A stretch of 64,000 nucleotides of DNA from Dermacentor variabilis (GCF_050947875.1 NC_134568.1:217033673-217097672), one strand, 5' to 3'. Shown: positions 41,001 to 54,066, counted from the first letter of the stretch. The notes: a model not told the origin generated them from the letters alone. Made by a program: numbers and translations.

Positions 41001-42447
41001 ATCTGTGGTAAGGTAAGCGAAAAGTGTATCCCGTTTGTCAGGTCTGAAAAATAAAATGAGCCCAAAAGTTCATAGCCACCGAGGCAAGACTGCGGGTATA
41101 TTAGGAGTGATGAAATGTAGGCAAACAACAGAAGTATCAGCCCGAAGGCAACTTGACTCGGACGAAGCAACTATGGCGAAAACGTTGCTTATAGCTTAGG
41201 TACCGCTTTGGTAACAGCTTCCGCTATTGCTTTGGGCTATAACACTCCTAAGGTTCCAGTTTCGTAGCCAGGGGGTAGCCCCCACCGGGCCACGCACCCT
41301 CCCCCAAAATTTCTGTGTTAATATGGGGCCAGCCCAGACCCCCTGCCCCGCCCCTCGCCGTCCACGGTCAGGTGCGTGCGCCCCTCACCGAAAAACACTT
41401 CTGGCTACGTCACTGTAAGGTTCATACAAGACAGATGTCGACAGGAACATGGAGGCTTGAAGTGAACAACCGTGGTCGATCAAGGAATGCCGCTGGAGTC
41501 AGCATCTCTGACGAAGATTTGTCGAAACGTTGGCTGCACCGACATTCGTTGTTCGACCACTGTTAGTCACTCCTAAGATTCATGCACGACAAAGCGGTCA
41601 CAAGGAAATGGACACAAATTAACAATGAACGAGCAACACAAGCCTCAGCCCGGAGCCAACGTGACTATGATGAAGGCAAGCCCCTTGGCGCTGATGGCGC
41701 TGTTCTTTCAGGTGTCCATTTTCTTGTGACCACTGAGTCCCGCATAAACGATAGCAATGGTTTAGCACAAAGCTAAACTGCTGCAGCAGCAAGTGATACC
41801 CAGTCTAACTAATTTCCTAATTTAGCTAGCTTATTTCTCCGCCACGGTCGGTCAGTAAAAACTCATTTTTCCCGAAGTACCAAAACTCTTCATTCAACGA
41901 AGTAATTTAGACCGTCCGTAGACTTAGCAATGTCTGGTTTCAACCGTATAACGAATTCCACTCGTATGTACAGTGTAAAAGTAGGCGTCTATATGATTTA
42001 TGTAGCCAATTTTTGTGACTGGTAACCGTCATAAGACGACGTTGCGTAACGTGCCGTTCAGTGAAACGCAGAAACGAGAGCACCTGATGGTACAACCTGA
42101 TAATTTTTTTTTTACCCTGGGGCACTGGGTCATTTCGTGAATGCACACTGAACCAACCACTGCCCCTGGGCTACCAGCGCTGCTAAGGTCTCGCAGCTGC
42201 CACCAGAACTCCGTTTTGAGAATTTATCGATTTAGCGAATAAATTCGGACTCCTCGACAGTAAGACATTGAATTTTTTTTCTTGATGTAATGGAAAAATT
42301 TGTTTTAGTGAATCAATTTCTCATAACTGTCTGTTTGCGTTACGCATAGCTTCATTCAAAAGTAATCTTTCCTTTTTTAGTTTGCATAACATACAGTCAG
42401 CTTTATCAGACACCGTGGTTCGTGGCACGCAGTGATGAAGCTGGGGC
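41001..42447. other. no gene; one hammerhead-like motif
   Basis: 41260-41415 (GTAGCCAGGGGGTAGCCCC ... CTTCTGGCTACGTCACTG) looks like a dispersed repeat. 41508-41528 is listed separately. No supported coding region. Confidence 0.5.
41500..41545 (+). ncRNA. degenerate hammerhead-like core (Penelope tail)
   Basis: CTGACGA (41508-41514), one extra A, a weak GA-TTTG-TC stem and GAAAC. The layout equals that at 20424-20453, but stems I and III are not evident. Probably a remnant of a Penelope-like 3' end. Confidence 0.3.
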
Positions 42448-42655
42448 TGTATTCTTGGATGGTCGCTTTCGGAAATACTTTCACTTTCGGGTCATTTCTA
42501 GTGACTAGCGCCGGACACATTGGCGTCCACGAGCGGCAGCATTGTTGGCACAGTGCCATGGTACGTTGTCGCTGATAGACGCCGACGCGTCCAGCGCTGG
42601 TCACGCGAAATCACGCGAAAGTGAAAGTATCTCCGAAAGTGACCGTCCGAGAATA
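42448..42655. mobile_element. foldback MITE, copy 2
   Basis: Arms of about 60-80 bp: ATTCTTGGATGGTCGCTTTCGG and ATACTTTCACTTTCG on the left pair with CGAAAGTGAAAGTAT and CCGAAAGTGACCGTCCGAGAAT on the right. The inner CCGACGCGTCCAGCGC is shared with copy 1 at 23303-23516. Confidence 0.85.
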
Positions 42656-45306
42656 CCGCCCCTGAAGATACGAAAACAGACAGCTGATTTTTAACAAAAT
42701 CAGTCGGAGAGCTGCTTTAGTCCCGAGGCGAGCTAAGCACTAAAGCTACATCTCGAACTTGGATTTCCGGGTTTAACGAACATACTTCGATTCCTTTACA
42801 GTAGGCCAGTAAACTTAATGTTTTCTTTTTCAAGCGAAGCTTGTTTTGACTCACAAGTGGCGCTGTCGTGGTCACATAAAAAATCTAGTTGCTCCCAGAG
42901 CAGAGCAGCTGTGGGAAAGGACGGTTTGATGAGTTGACAGCTGCGCCAGCGTCGGAGCGTGAGTCATAAGCAAGGATTACAGCTGCATAGGCGCGCGCTC
43001 ACGCCACGCGCGCAACCAATCGGAGCCGTTTCGCTTCCGCCAGGGAAGGAAAGGGCATGAAAGGGTTTCGCGCGCGCTGCGCCGGGTTTGTCTCCGTTCA
43101 GTTCGGTCTCGGGAAAACCCGAGGGACGGGCAGCGTTCGGATACTACGAGAATTCTAGCCCAAATAATCAGTAAGTTCTGGCTCAGCGCTACAGTGAAAC
43201 CAGGGCTGGTTCACATGTGCTGTTGTGCGTACAATATTTAGAACACAGGAGGCCACGCCAATGACAGGCACTGGCGGCAATCTTTAATTGAGCACAACCC
43301 GAAGTCCACGAAGAAAAAAGTGCGCGCAGAATGCATGATCGTGTATTTTTTTTACTTCCTTCTTTCTTAATCCTTGCATCGCGTCCCGCTTCATCACTGC
43401 TCAGTCGACCATGGATGCTAGCGCCTGCATATTTCGCTGAGAAATTGGCGAAGTGCCACGGTTAATGCTACATTCTTTCTAATGCTTGCGGTAATTATAG
43501 TTATCGTATCGGGTTTTATTAAGGCGCTGCTTATAACAATAACCCTGCAATAATGCTAATGCCTTCGGGCGCTGCAGGTATTTCAAATCAATCAGTAAAT
43601 GAATAATAAAAATATTTAAATAAAGATTCCAGCTGAAAGTAATATTTCTTTTAGGGGTGACTTTGCTACTGCTGTTTACAAGGCGTAGTTACACTTGAAC
43701 GCGGTGCTACGTCGTCAATGACGCGTATTGCGAACTAAAGAACCACCAACAATCACTCAATCTAAGTAAGGAAGCGGCATGTTTGTAAGTTATCGACAGT
43801 CTCCTGAAACTCGAATTAAAAATTGAAAACCTCGACAAATATTGCAATTGGGAATAAAGACACACACATGGTATGTAAACTGCGCATAATTTCAGTGGCA
43901 CGCTCTAACACCACGCACACTGCACAACCGCAAGCGAGGGCCAACAAAAGTTATGGCTGCCATGCTGTGGGCCATACGAACCCATGCGTTCTGGCGTGCC
44001 ACGCAGAGCGCACAACCTCACTGAAGGGACGTCACACTGGCCATGCATGCCAGTTGTGAGGAACACTGTTCAACTGCTGGCAATCGGTGGACGCGGCATT
44101 CCGCAGCTGTTCCGCAGGCGGCAGCTCCCGGGCGATCGGCCGATTGTTGTGTCTAATGAGTCTCCGTTAATGGCTACAAGTAGACATTTATCTCGGGCAG
44201 ACTTAGTACTGTACCGACAGATCTCCGGTTGACTGGAAATAATCTGCGCCGTCCGACTGACTCCTTGATCTGAACGAAAAGTATTCGAAACTTATACACT
44301 TAACTTTTGGCAGGCACTTCTCTCTCGGCCGAAAAGCATGAAAGGTGGGCGGTCTCCAGCGCATGACGCCTTGAACGCGCTCCCGTGTACCAGACAGGTT
44401 TCCTGCAATTCTGCGAGACTGCTGGCATGCCTATACCATAGAGGTATAGAAAATCTGAGAACACTGCGGAACGGAGCCGGCTCTGCTCACCTGTGTCAAC
44501 TACGCAGCCGCACCGTTCGCGTTCCACGATTACGCGATCACCCAAGAAGCCGCCCCAACGCGCGTAGTCCTCCCTACGCCGACTCTCGGGTTGCTGCGAC
44601 ACGCCCTTCTAGCCTTCCGCTCGAACGCGCCTTGTCCACTGGAACAGCAAGCGCAAGCGACGAAGAGCGTCGTTCTGGCGCGCCTTCGAGCTCGAACGGT
44701 GCGTGCGCGAGGAGGAGAAGAACGGAGCCATGTGACAGGTGTGCACGCTCTAACTAGTCTTTCTCAACCGTCCGAAGACGAATTAAGTTAGTGAAATTGG
44801 CAAATTGTAATTACATTGGAGGAAAGCCGCGAACAGTGACAATTGTGCATTTTTTTTCAGAGTTGCATACATTTTTCGAGCGTTTTTTTCTTTCTTTCCT
44901 TCTTTTTTTTTATGTCAGGAGCATGCAGCAGTGTACTGAAGGTGGTTAAATCAGCCTCAACGCCATGTCTAAACAGCGGTAGGACTAGAGAGATCACGAT
45001 AAGTATACGCTGGCGTATCCGCTTATGCCGCTTTATTTTATTCCTGTTAAATGTTCATTGTTTTCCGGATGACAAGGCCGGTGAGCAGCACGAAAGGACG
45101 CCTGAAAAATATATTCTAGCATCATTATTATGCCCTAAAAGAAGACAAGAAATTCTACCAAGTACATACTGTGCTAAGTACATACCGTACATTCCTAATG
45201 AATTTCGGCATTCGAAACACGCAGGCTGAACAGATTATACATCTAGTGCATGAATGTATTGGAAACGGACCAGGCATAGCGAATGTAACAATAATGTTCG
45301 TGGATA
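42656..45306. other. 2.6 kb without a supported gene; CpG-rich patch 42980-43150
   Basis: The CpG-rich patch (GCGCGCGCTCACGCCACGCGCG, ACCAATCGG, TTTCGCGCGCGCTGCGCC) could be a promoter or simply a GC-rich repeat; no downstream exon is recognised. The frames at 44300-44760 overlap on both strands with no domain. Confidence 0.45.
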
Positions 45307-45887
45307 TACAGGGTCTTCCGTATTTGGCCAATGGACTTTAAAAAATTCCTGTCCACAAACTAGTCGTCTAATCGAGAGCAAACATCGCTCACAGGGTAGC
45401 ATATTGTAGTCTAAGTTGTTTGAGATGTATTTAAACATCGGTACTTGGCTGCATTTTGTAGAATGAAGGAGAAGCTGCTTTCGGCTACAAGCACAGATTT
45501 TGCAGACGGGAGCCAAGCTGCTGATCCGACAGCTTGCGCCATCTGCTCTCATTTTGACGAGCACACGAACTGAATCTTCGAAGCAAGCGCGCTTCTCTCC
45601 TATTCCCCCGAGCCGCGAAGTTGCTTACCTCACCGTCCGCCAGATGGCGCAACCTGTCAGATCAGCCGCTTGGCTCTCGTCTGCAAAATCTGTGCTCGTA
45701 GCCGAAAGCAATTTCTGCTGCATTCTACGAAATGCTGGCAAGTACCGATGTTTAAATTCATCTCAAACAACTTGAACTACAATATGCTACCCTGTGAGCG
45801 ATGTTTGCTCTCGATGAGGCGAGTAGTTTGGGGACAGGAATTTTTTAAGGTCCACCGGCCAAATACGGAAGACCCTATATATGCATG
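45307..45887. mobile_element. 580-bp foldback DNA element, ~230-bp arms
   Basis: Left arm 45307-45535 and right arm 45650-45887 are reverse complements from CAGGGTCTTCCGTATTTGGCC inward, with about 10% differences. Both arms translate outward to the same peptide (CKIC-CSRKQ-LLHSTKC... NTEDP), on the minus strand on the left and the plus strand on the right. The ~115-bp loop is unique. Ends CAGGGTCTTCC/GGAAGACCCT flanked by TATA-rich DNA. Confidence 0.9.
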
Positions 45888-47611
45888 CATGGGGGGGCCG
45901 TCCTCCAGATTGTCTTCTTTTTTTTAATTTTAGACGAAAGTTTTTGCTTCAGCGGTAAAAATGCCAAGTGCGAGCGCCCGTTTAGTGTCAACATGTACAC
46001 GGCCATCTGCAGGGAGCTCTCAAGGGATGCGAATACGTACTCTGACAGGATCTGCTAAATGTTCATGTCACGCTAAACGCGTGGGCGATATTTCGCGACG
46101 CCTTTTTCTTATTCTTACATTACAAGTGCAGCATATTCGTTGGGGCTGCACTCGGTGCCTGAATTTGTTCCTCGATATCCACTGACGTACCTGAATGTTA
46201 AGTATGTCTGTGTGCTTATATAGCCGCAACACGAAATGAACATTCCAACATATATCATAACTGAGTTGTTTCTCAACTAAAGATGCATCACCAAGGAAGT
46301 TTTGCCGATCTCGCGTGATAAGATCGATGTACTGTTTGCTTCATATGCTTGTCTCTGTCAGTGCTCTGTTTCATTTCTTAGAGCCAGTAGTAGGATATTA
46401 ATGTAGTAGTTGAAGTAAATATGTACACATACGCTTTAAATATTCTGAATAGTGGCATTGAAATTTGGGTGAAGGGAAAGCAGGGCAACAATACGGGGAC
46501 CAAGGTTTCCCATAGTCACGGGTAGGATTGCGTAGTTGTCATACCGGAATTATATCGATTCCGAAATCATTCCTGTTTTTAGAAGCCCAGATTGGAATAG
46601 TGACCGTTTCAGTAGGAGCGGAATTGAGTTTATAATAATTGGGATGTGAAGTGACCTTGTTTCCATAGAAGTTCCTCTACTTTTCCCCTGGCAGCATCAC
46701 ATTCACGCAGTTGTGTTTACAGGCAGTTCTGCCATGCTGTCTAGAATAGGAAAACATATTGTCACCTTGTGGCACTTGACAGGAATCAAAGGAATGTAAT
46801 GACAATGTGTGGCCATTGCTAAAATTATCGAGTTGTCTCAGGCTTTCAACTCTATAGAATTGAAAGGAATGGACTGAATTGATGGAATGGTATGGGAACG
46901 AAAGTGACTGCAACCTTGGTCACATGCGTGAGAGGCAAGTGAACTGTATTCCAATGCCCAAGTGTTCGGTTTATCAGAATTTTGACTCTTTAGAATTGTG
47001 TGTGTGCATGTGTGTGTGTTTGTGCATACAGGCCACAGGAGATGCGTGGTTGTTGCAGCATGAGCAATTAATTGTGATGTTATTTAACAGAACGTATGTG
47101 ACAGGAGGAGAAAAGAGCAAACTATGAAAATGTACAGAAATGTAAATTAACATAACTGCTGTACTGTGGTGACATTCATATTTATTACTACACTTCAGTG
47201 CAGTATGTTTTGATTATTTCTGGCTGCTGGCTTGGCATATTGGGAATGCTTTAAAAAATTTTCGTATTCACATTAGAATCCCCACGCGTGACAGTGACTA
47301 TGATGGACAAAGTGCTTTTTGGCTCACAGTTCATGTTGTTGAGGCAGATCCTGGACCACAGCCAGCAGTTCTTCTTGTAGGGCTCAGCTGTGAAATTGAT
47401 TCCTGGTATTTCAACATCATATTCTGCAGTTGCTTTGACTCTCTGTACAGTGTATTGGTTATTCCCTGTAATAACTTAGGAGCAGAGGTGTGGTATAGTT
47501 GTAAAACGTATACTGGTTAAATTTGTGTGCCTTGAAGATGATGTGGGTATTCCCTTCTCCCTTTTCAATTTGTGCACATCTTGTGTAACTGTCTAGACCT
47601 ATGAACTATAA
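45888..47611. other. no gene seen
   Basis: AT-moderate sequence. A GT-rich stretch at 46996-47025. No recognisable feature. Confidence 0.45.
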
Positions 47612-47830
47612 GAAAGGGGGTTAACCGAGGGGTCCAATCTTTATTAGTCATATCATAAGAAGCCAACCAACATTGACACCAAGGGCAACATAGGGGAAAT
47701 TACTTGTGCTTAATAAACGAAATAAGCAAACAATAAGTTAATGGGACTGAAAGTGGATGAAAAAACAACTTGCTGCCAGTGGGGAACGATCCCACGACCT
47801 TCGTATCATTCCCCACTTGCGGGTGTCACA
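47612..47830 (-). mobile_element. tRNA-derived SINE, second family
   Basis: Plus strand: GGGGTTAACCGAGGGGTCC, ATTAGTCATATCATAAGAAGCCAAC, ACACCAAGGGCAACATAGGGG, TTACTTGTGCTTAATAAACG, GTGGATGAAAAAACAACTTGC, then GGGAACGATCCCACGACC, which on the minus strand is the tRNA B-box region. The B box is intact; the A-box part is degraded. I recognise it as a tick repeat from memory. Confidence 0.7.
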
Positions 47831-48389
47831 CAGCGCACTATTGGTTGTGATTATGCATGATCAGGATTTAATTTCTTGGTTGCGATTAACTCCTTTGCGC
47901 AAGCTGAGGGAGAGAGCCAATTGCGATTGAAAGTGGCAGCATGACACTGGTATAACATTGCTGTTTAATTTTAATATGCACAACTAATTTGCATATTAGA
48001 TGCTAGAAATGTTTGTTGGCCATGTGAAAGTATTTATGATTGCGACTTTAGGACACTTATATGAGCGACTCAAAAAGATACTTATAAATATGTTTTAACT
48101 TATTGAACTGAGTTACTGTGTAGAAAATAGATACTAGCCATAACTTCCCTCTTTATATGGAGAAATAGTTTTCTCTTTATTGAGCTTGTGCTATGGTTTT
48201 CACACCATTCATCAATTGTTAATCAGTCTTTTATTTTTATAATACTAAAGCATGGGTCGCTTTATAAGTTATGTTCATTGGAAACAACATAATTATGGGC
48301 AAATATTCTTGTCAGGAAATCTTTTGGTGCCTGTCAAGAAGCTATGTACTCATGTGCATAGCTCCATGACAGTGCCCCAGCAGTGCCCT
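47831..48389. other. no gene seen
   Basis: AT-rich, nothing recognisable. Confidence 0.45.
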
Positions 48390-48800
48390 GTCAATTAGCT
48401 AGTAAACTTAAATAATAAAAAGAAGGGACTGTAACAGTCATTTGGAGAACTGCAGAAGTAAGTACGAGTACACGGGATGTACAACCCCTTACTTCAACAC
48501 GCTTAATTCTATGTTTGAGGTAAATGCTAATCATTTTCCTTATGGTAGTGTGATGCTTTCTGGTTCCACTAATCATTTCTGTTACGCACCTGGTCAAAAA
48601 CCTTGGAAAAATCTAACTGTAACGCATCCACTTGGCTGGGTATCTCTAACAACCATAAATGCTTAAAAGTGATAGACACAAATTGTAAACGTCTCTCAAT
48701 ATATGCTGATGTGGTGACAACATATTCTGTTTGACAAAATCTCTTCTGCATTATCTGCAACTTTATGCTCCAATAACTTTCAGCAGCTCCTGACAGCACA
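48390..48800 (-). pseudogene. very degenerate LINE RT fragment
   Basis: Minus strand frame 48799-48569 ends SQVDALQLDFSKVFDQV, the RT block A (D-x-x-K-A/V-F-D). The adjacent frame 48597-48391 reads LKHRIKRVEVRGCTSRVLVLTSAVLQ, aligning with the SGVPQG block of CR1/L2-like LINEs although the GVPQG core is lost. At least one frame change and several stops. Confidence 0.6.
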
Positions 48801-50389
48801 AACAGCAGTAGTTAGTGTGAGAAAGTTGGGTTAATTGGAAACTTGATGTTATTGAATCTTTCCAGCTCATATCAGAAAGAAGAATGAAACAGGACAGGAG
48901 GCCAGGAAGAAGGAAAAGACACTCGACAAAGCTGGCTGAAGTGTGTGCTTCTGCTGACTTGTGCTATGCATTGGGTTGGTTAAGTATTTGGTCACATTTT
49001 ATTGATTCCTTTTGCTTATTTTTTCCCTTTGGAGTTGAGTCGTCTACTTCTCATTTTCTTATTTTAGATATTTTGTTCAGATTAGTGAGGCTGTTCTGAC
49101 CTTCAGAAGAATACCGAAACAGGGCATGCCTCTTGGAAACCTTCTACCTTGCACGATTGCTTACCTCTGAAATTTTTTCTCTGCTGTGACACAATTAGCT
49201 TTCCCAGTATGCTGGTGCCCTCAGCTGATGGCTTCATCCAAATGAATAAGCTCCAGGCCTTTTACGAGCAACTCCATGCCATGACACCTCGCTTGCAGGG
49301 TATTGCTAATGTCTGGCAGTTTGGTTGAGATGTAGTATAATGTTCATTCAGGTCGCCAGACCACACTTGTGCCATGGACCTTGTAGAGTGTTCATTCCTT
49401 GCCTTCAGTCCCAATGAGTACTTATATTTCACCACACCTTTCATGCACCAAAGGCCTTGTTCTCGATGTTGACCCCTAGTTAAGCCCATCTCAGACACTG
49501 GAGGAGCTCTCTGTGACAGCAGCATCATGCCGCTGTAGTCGAATTGCAGACATTGTGAGGTGCAGGCCCCTACAGAATCGGTTATTTTGACATTTTCGGA
49601 TGCATCTTGTCTAGAGGTGGGCAAATATTGACTTCTTTGAATGCAAATACGAGTAGTAAGTATAGAATATGTAATCGAATAGTCAAAAGCTGACGCATGT
49701 ATTCACAACAGGAATACTTATTTAGGTATAATTAGATACTATGTGCCTACTGGCTAGCATAAAGAAGAAAAGAAAAAAGAAAACATTGCTATCCGGGACA
49801 ACAGGTCAGATTTAAACACACAATCACTAATTGTCACATAAAAAATGGCACAAATAGACTCTCCCCAGCTTTAGAGCCTGGTTGCAAACAATCTTTCCAA
49901 GCTAAAATGGCTGCTGTATGACCAGTTTTCCAAAAAAAAAAAAGGAACTGCTGAAAGACTTGTGTACCGAAGACACTTATAAAAGGACTTGTTCCAAGGA
50001 AAACATCACAGGTAGCGTGAAACATATAACTGCTACATGACTAGACCGTCAAAAAGACTAAATGACAGACTACAAGTGAAAACCACGGGTTGTCACATAA
50101 ACTTCCACTGCAAAACTGAAAACAAAGCTTGGCTTACCCGTTTTGTTTTGGCATTACTTTGAAAACATTGTCGTTGTCTCGTTTTTGATAATTTGCAGTA
50201 CTTTGTTTAGCAGATGGAGAACAGTAACCAAACTTTAACATTCGGTTGTTGCAAAATATTTGGTTAGTTTCGAATATGCGAAAATACTGAATAGTTCCTC
50301 TTAAAATACAAATTCATAGTTAGTGTGTAATATTCACTTTGTATTTGAAGCTTCGAACATTTGCTTACCTTTAATCTTGTCCATCTAAA
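48801..50389. other. no gene seen
   Basis: Possibly further decayed transposon sequence; nothing I can assign. Confidence 0.4.
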
Positions 50390-53300
50390 GTTAAAGCATG
50401 GCACTTTGTTTTCAGGGTTCAGTCACTTGCTTTGTGCCCCCTACTGTGTTGAATAGCTGGCAGTTTTGTCACAGTGCTGCTGGTTGCAAATCCAGTTTGA
50501 TCTGTTGTACCTGTGGTGAAGGACACTCTACTAGTGGTTGTATTGCTCAAAATGAGAAGTGTTGTCTCTGTCAAGGATTGCACCCAGCTGTTCACGCAGA
50601 GTATCCAGTTCATGTGCAGCAAATCCAGGTGTTAGAAATAAGCAATGGTGCCTCAGGAGAGGCGCTGTTGTGACTGCTGAAAAGAGGTATCATGGATAGG
50701 CTGGTCTCTGTGCAAAGCTTTTCGCAGGTGCGACCATTTCACCTGCACCCACTGTTCAAAAGGCAATGGCAAAAGCTATACAGCACTGAATCGTCAGCGT
50801 CTCTGTATGTCTATATCCCAGTCTGCTTACCAATGGCTCTCCTGCTGCAGGCAACTTGAGAACATAAATTTCAAAGATCCTGGATAATGTGAAAATAAGC
50901 AATGACAGTAAAGTCAATGTGCCTTCATCTGATGACAGATATGATAGCTAATTTTTTATCAGGTCCAGACCATCTCCACACATAAGACATGCAGGACTCG
51001 AGAAGTGTAGAACACGATGCATGAACTCAAGACGAAAATGTGGTCAGTCTCCCTTGAACAGTGCATTGTCTTTGTCATCTCATTTGAAGTCTAAAATGTT
51101 TCAGTCGAGTAAAATATTCAAGGATTGTATTATGGAAAAGGTAGTTTCTACTGCAATTCTCTCTTTGCTTTACAGTCTTGAAAAGTGGTGCACTGCAACT
51201 GTCATTCCTTATTTTCAAGTTTCTACAGATTTATCTTGTCTTTCTGTTCAGCTGATTCATGATATAATCATTTAGATGTAACTTAGCTTGCTCCTAAAAG
51301 AAATTTTTGTTTCAAGAACGTTTGCTTTTTTCGTTTATATGGTTTTCAGACGTGGTGTACTTGCACTTTTAGCAACTGAAGTTTGCCATTAGGCAAAGAT
51401 AAAGTTGGAGCTTATGTTAGTGCAGTCCGAGATTCTTGTGATAGCTCTGTGACATCTGTGACAGCTTGTTATCCATTCTTAATCATAAATGCCTGTTTTC
51501 TTTAATGTATTCAGGATTCACGTCTCCTGGACAGTGTTATTTTTACTTGCAAAAATTGTGTGTTACTTGCTGGAGATATTAATTTCCTATCGCTGGGCAT
51601 GGTGCTTAAGAATTGTCTAGATTCATAGCTTCCTACGATTGTTAGAGGTCAGGCTGCTTTTGGTTTGGATCTGGTGTTTGCAGGCCCACACTCTGCATGT
51701 CCTTTTTGACTATGCCACCAGCACAGACAATGTTTGAGTGTTTCTAGGTTATTATGCTTAGTAGCTTCATTGGGTAATCAAGTGGGCACTTGTGTATGCC
51801 ACAGTGGAGTTCTAAATTACCTTATATACGCAGTTTGCATGTGTCTAAAATCTAACGTATTAGGATTTTGAGACAAAGATGTTAAGTGTACCCAAATCTA
51901 ACATACACCCCATTCTTTTAATCAGAAAAAAAAAAATAGTGTCTCCCTGATTCTTGCAATCAGAAAAGAATGAATGCGCAGAATTATATTTTAAGAGAGC
52001 AAAAATGTATTCATACTCAATGTACAGATTGTCCAGATTGTCCAATGTCCAGCATTGTCCTGTCTGTTTCTACTTGTGCTAGCGTCCGTACTTGCAGGAA
52101 ACCATTATATGTTCACTCAATGTACATGCATCGTCATTACTGTCAGCCAGCTTTTTGCCACTGTCAGTGAAACACAACATGTTCTCTGTGAATGGCGGCT
52201 GCATTTCAATGGGGGAGAAATGCGAAAAACACCCATCTACTTAGATTTAGGTGCACATTAAAGAACCCCAGGTAACCCTGATTTCCGGCACTATGCGTGC
52301 CTCATAATTAGGTTGTAGTTTTGGCATGTAAAACACTACAATTATTCATTAATGTTCTCTGTGCTATCCATTTCACGACCATAATGAGCATGATTCTGAC
52401 CCATGCCTCAAATGACTACTGTGCCAGTTCATCCAGCAATGCATGTGTGCCTGGAACTCCAAAAACATCTGATGCAGTTTTGTTTCAATGTGTGCAATAA
52501 CTTTTCCTTTATGAGCTTTGATAATGAAGTAGTGCATCACTGTTGTTTACTTATATACAGGGAAACATTGAAAGGTGTTCTGTTAACTTGCCATGACAGT
52601 GGCAATGACATTGGCTGTGATGGGAGGCTGTTGCCAACACTGCAAACATTATTTTGGTTTTTTTATCTAGTCCTGATGCGCAGACAATTGTTTGGATAAT
52701 TTTTTTTAAAATATAGGTGTGCATTAAGATTGAGTAAATATGCTATTTGCGTTCGTCATTGGCTTCCCTGTATGATGGAAACTCTAAGCAATGAGCATTT
52801 GTTCAATCTTTAATGATGCCTGTAAAGAAAGCTAAATGCTTCGTACAACAATTTATAAGTGATTCCTCCTCTTCTTTGTATAACATCTGCTTGCATGACT
52901 ACAGACAGAGAAAAGCTGCTTTGGAAAAATTGCTGTATAATGAAACCTCGACAAACTGGATTAACTATAAAGTCATTGCTGCTGCGTTTTGATGCACTCT
53001 GTTTAAAGAAAAGGGTGAGTATCATGTAAGCATTTCTATTTTGTTTCATAAGAAATAAATGCATGCTGTTTGCTTTTCTTCACTCCAAGAGAATAATTCT
53101 GCTGCTTGTAAATTTTGAAGCCCAAGAAGTGATAGAGCCATTGAAAGTTAATACTAGAAGGCTGGAACATCAGTTATTTTCTGAGACCACGTTGTCCGAC
53201 CTGCTCTCCTCAAATGCCCCTCCACAATATTTTTGTCCTTCAAGCAAACTATAACCATTATATTTTTACCACGCTGTGTAGCCACAATCAGTGTCCTAGT

Positions 53301-54060
53301 GCTTTTTAGCTGTTAAAAATTGGCCTAAGGCTTTCAACGGCAGCCCTAGGTGCTGAACACATCCACTTCAACCATTTTAAAAGTTTTTACATAGTCCAAA
53401 ATGATCTACTAGCCATCATCGACTGTTCCGTTAGAAGTTCAGAGCTTCTGTTGGAATGGGAATTGCTGAGATCATACCATTGCTTAAAGAAACTGGGGGA
53501 CACAGGTGTGTCTTAGACGATATCAGGCCGATTGTCTTAACGTCGAATTTGGAAAAGTTAATACAAAGGGTTTTCTACATGTCTGTGCCATAAATTTTAC
53601 TTATGAGATAGTACTCCTGAGTCTAGTCAAATTGGTTTCATGCTTAGGTATTCAATATAGCAGGCTCATATTGACCTTGAAAATTGTATACAACCCACAC
53701 GGCACCGAAGGGTGTATGGTGTGTCAGTGACTCTTCACGCACTAAAAGATTATGATAGTGCTGAACACGTAATATTAGTCAATTGGCTGCGAAACGTTGA
53801 TTTCCCCAGCTACTCTAGCATGGATTGCAGTATTCTTGAGTTCTAGAGAATTTTATTGCCTCAATATTGCATTTCATTGTTAGATACAATCAAGAGGCAT
53901 TCCTCAAGGGGCAGACCTTTCTCCAGTATTGTAATGTCTTGCTCAGCTCCATTCTGCGTAATCAGGACGTGCACACTTAAGATTATATAGACGACACAGC
54001 ATTTTTCTCATTGGCAAGTGACATTCACACTCTGTGCCAATATACCTACATATGTACCTC
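50390..54060 (+). pseudogene. ancient degenerate LINE (ORF1 knuckles, endonuclease, RT traces)
   Basis: Traces in the expected order on the plus strand. ORF1 zinc knuckles at 50480-50620 (ICCTCGEGHSTSGC, then CCLCQGLHPAVH). Endonuclease at about 51545-51680: LLAGDINFLSLGMVL resembles the GDFN block, and GLDLVFAG follows. RT: PLLKETG and VCLRRYQADCLNVEFGKVN-like sequence at 53470-53570 (the RPI-LTSN-GK region), RGIPQGADLSPVL at 53889-53930 (block B), and DYIDDTAFFSLA-like at about 53980-54015 (active-site region). Frames change many times. A SINE (52191-52350) sits inside. No reading frame longer than ~100 codons survives. Confidence 0.6.
52191..52350 (+). mobile_element. tRNA-derived SINE, 5'-truncated, inside the old LINE
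   Basis: AATGGCGGCTGCATTTCAATGG, ATTTAGGTGCACATTAAAGAACCCCAGG, TGCGTGCCTCATAATTAGG and TTTTGGCATGTAAAAC match the body and tail of the 21445-21680 family; the tRNA head is missing. Confidence 0.75.
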
Positions 54061-54066
54061 TCTGTT

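Noticed and set aside
42980..43150. CpG island promoter with first exon
   Set aside because: GC-rich with a CCAAT-like box, but no coding exon or splice site could be tied to it; kept only as a note.
44300..44760. Overlapping 100-139 codon ORFs on both strands
   Set aside because: Arg/Ser-rich chance frames in GC-rich DNA; no family resemblance.
47750..47830. tRNA gene on the minus strand
   Set aside because: Only the B-box part is intact; the upstream part matches a known-looking SINE body.
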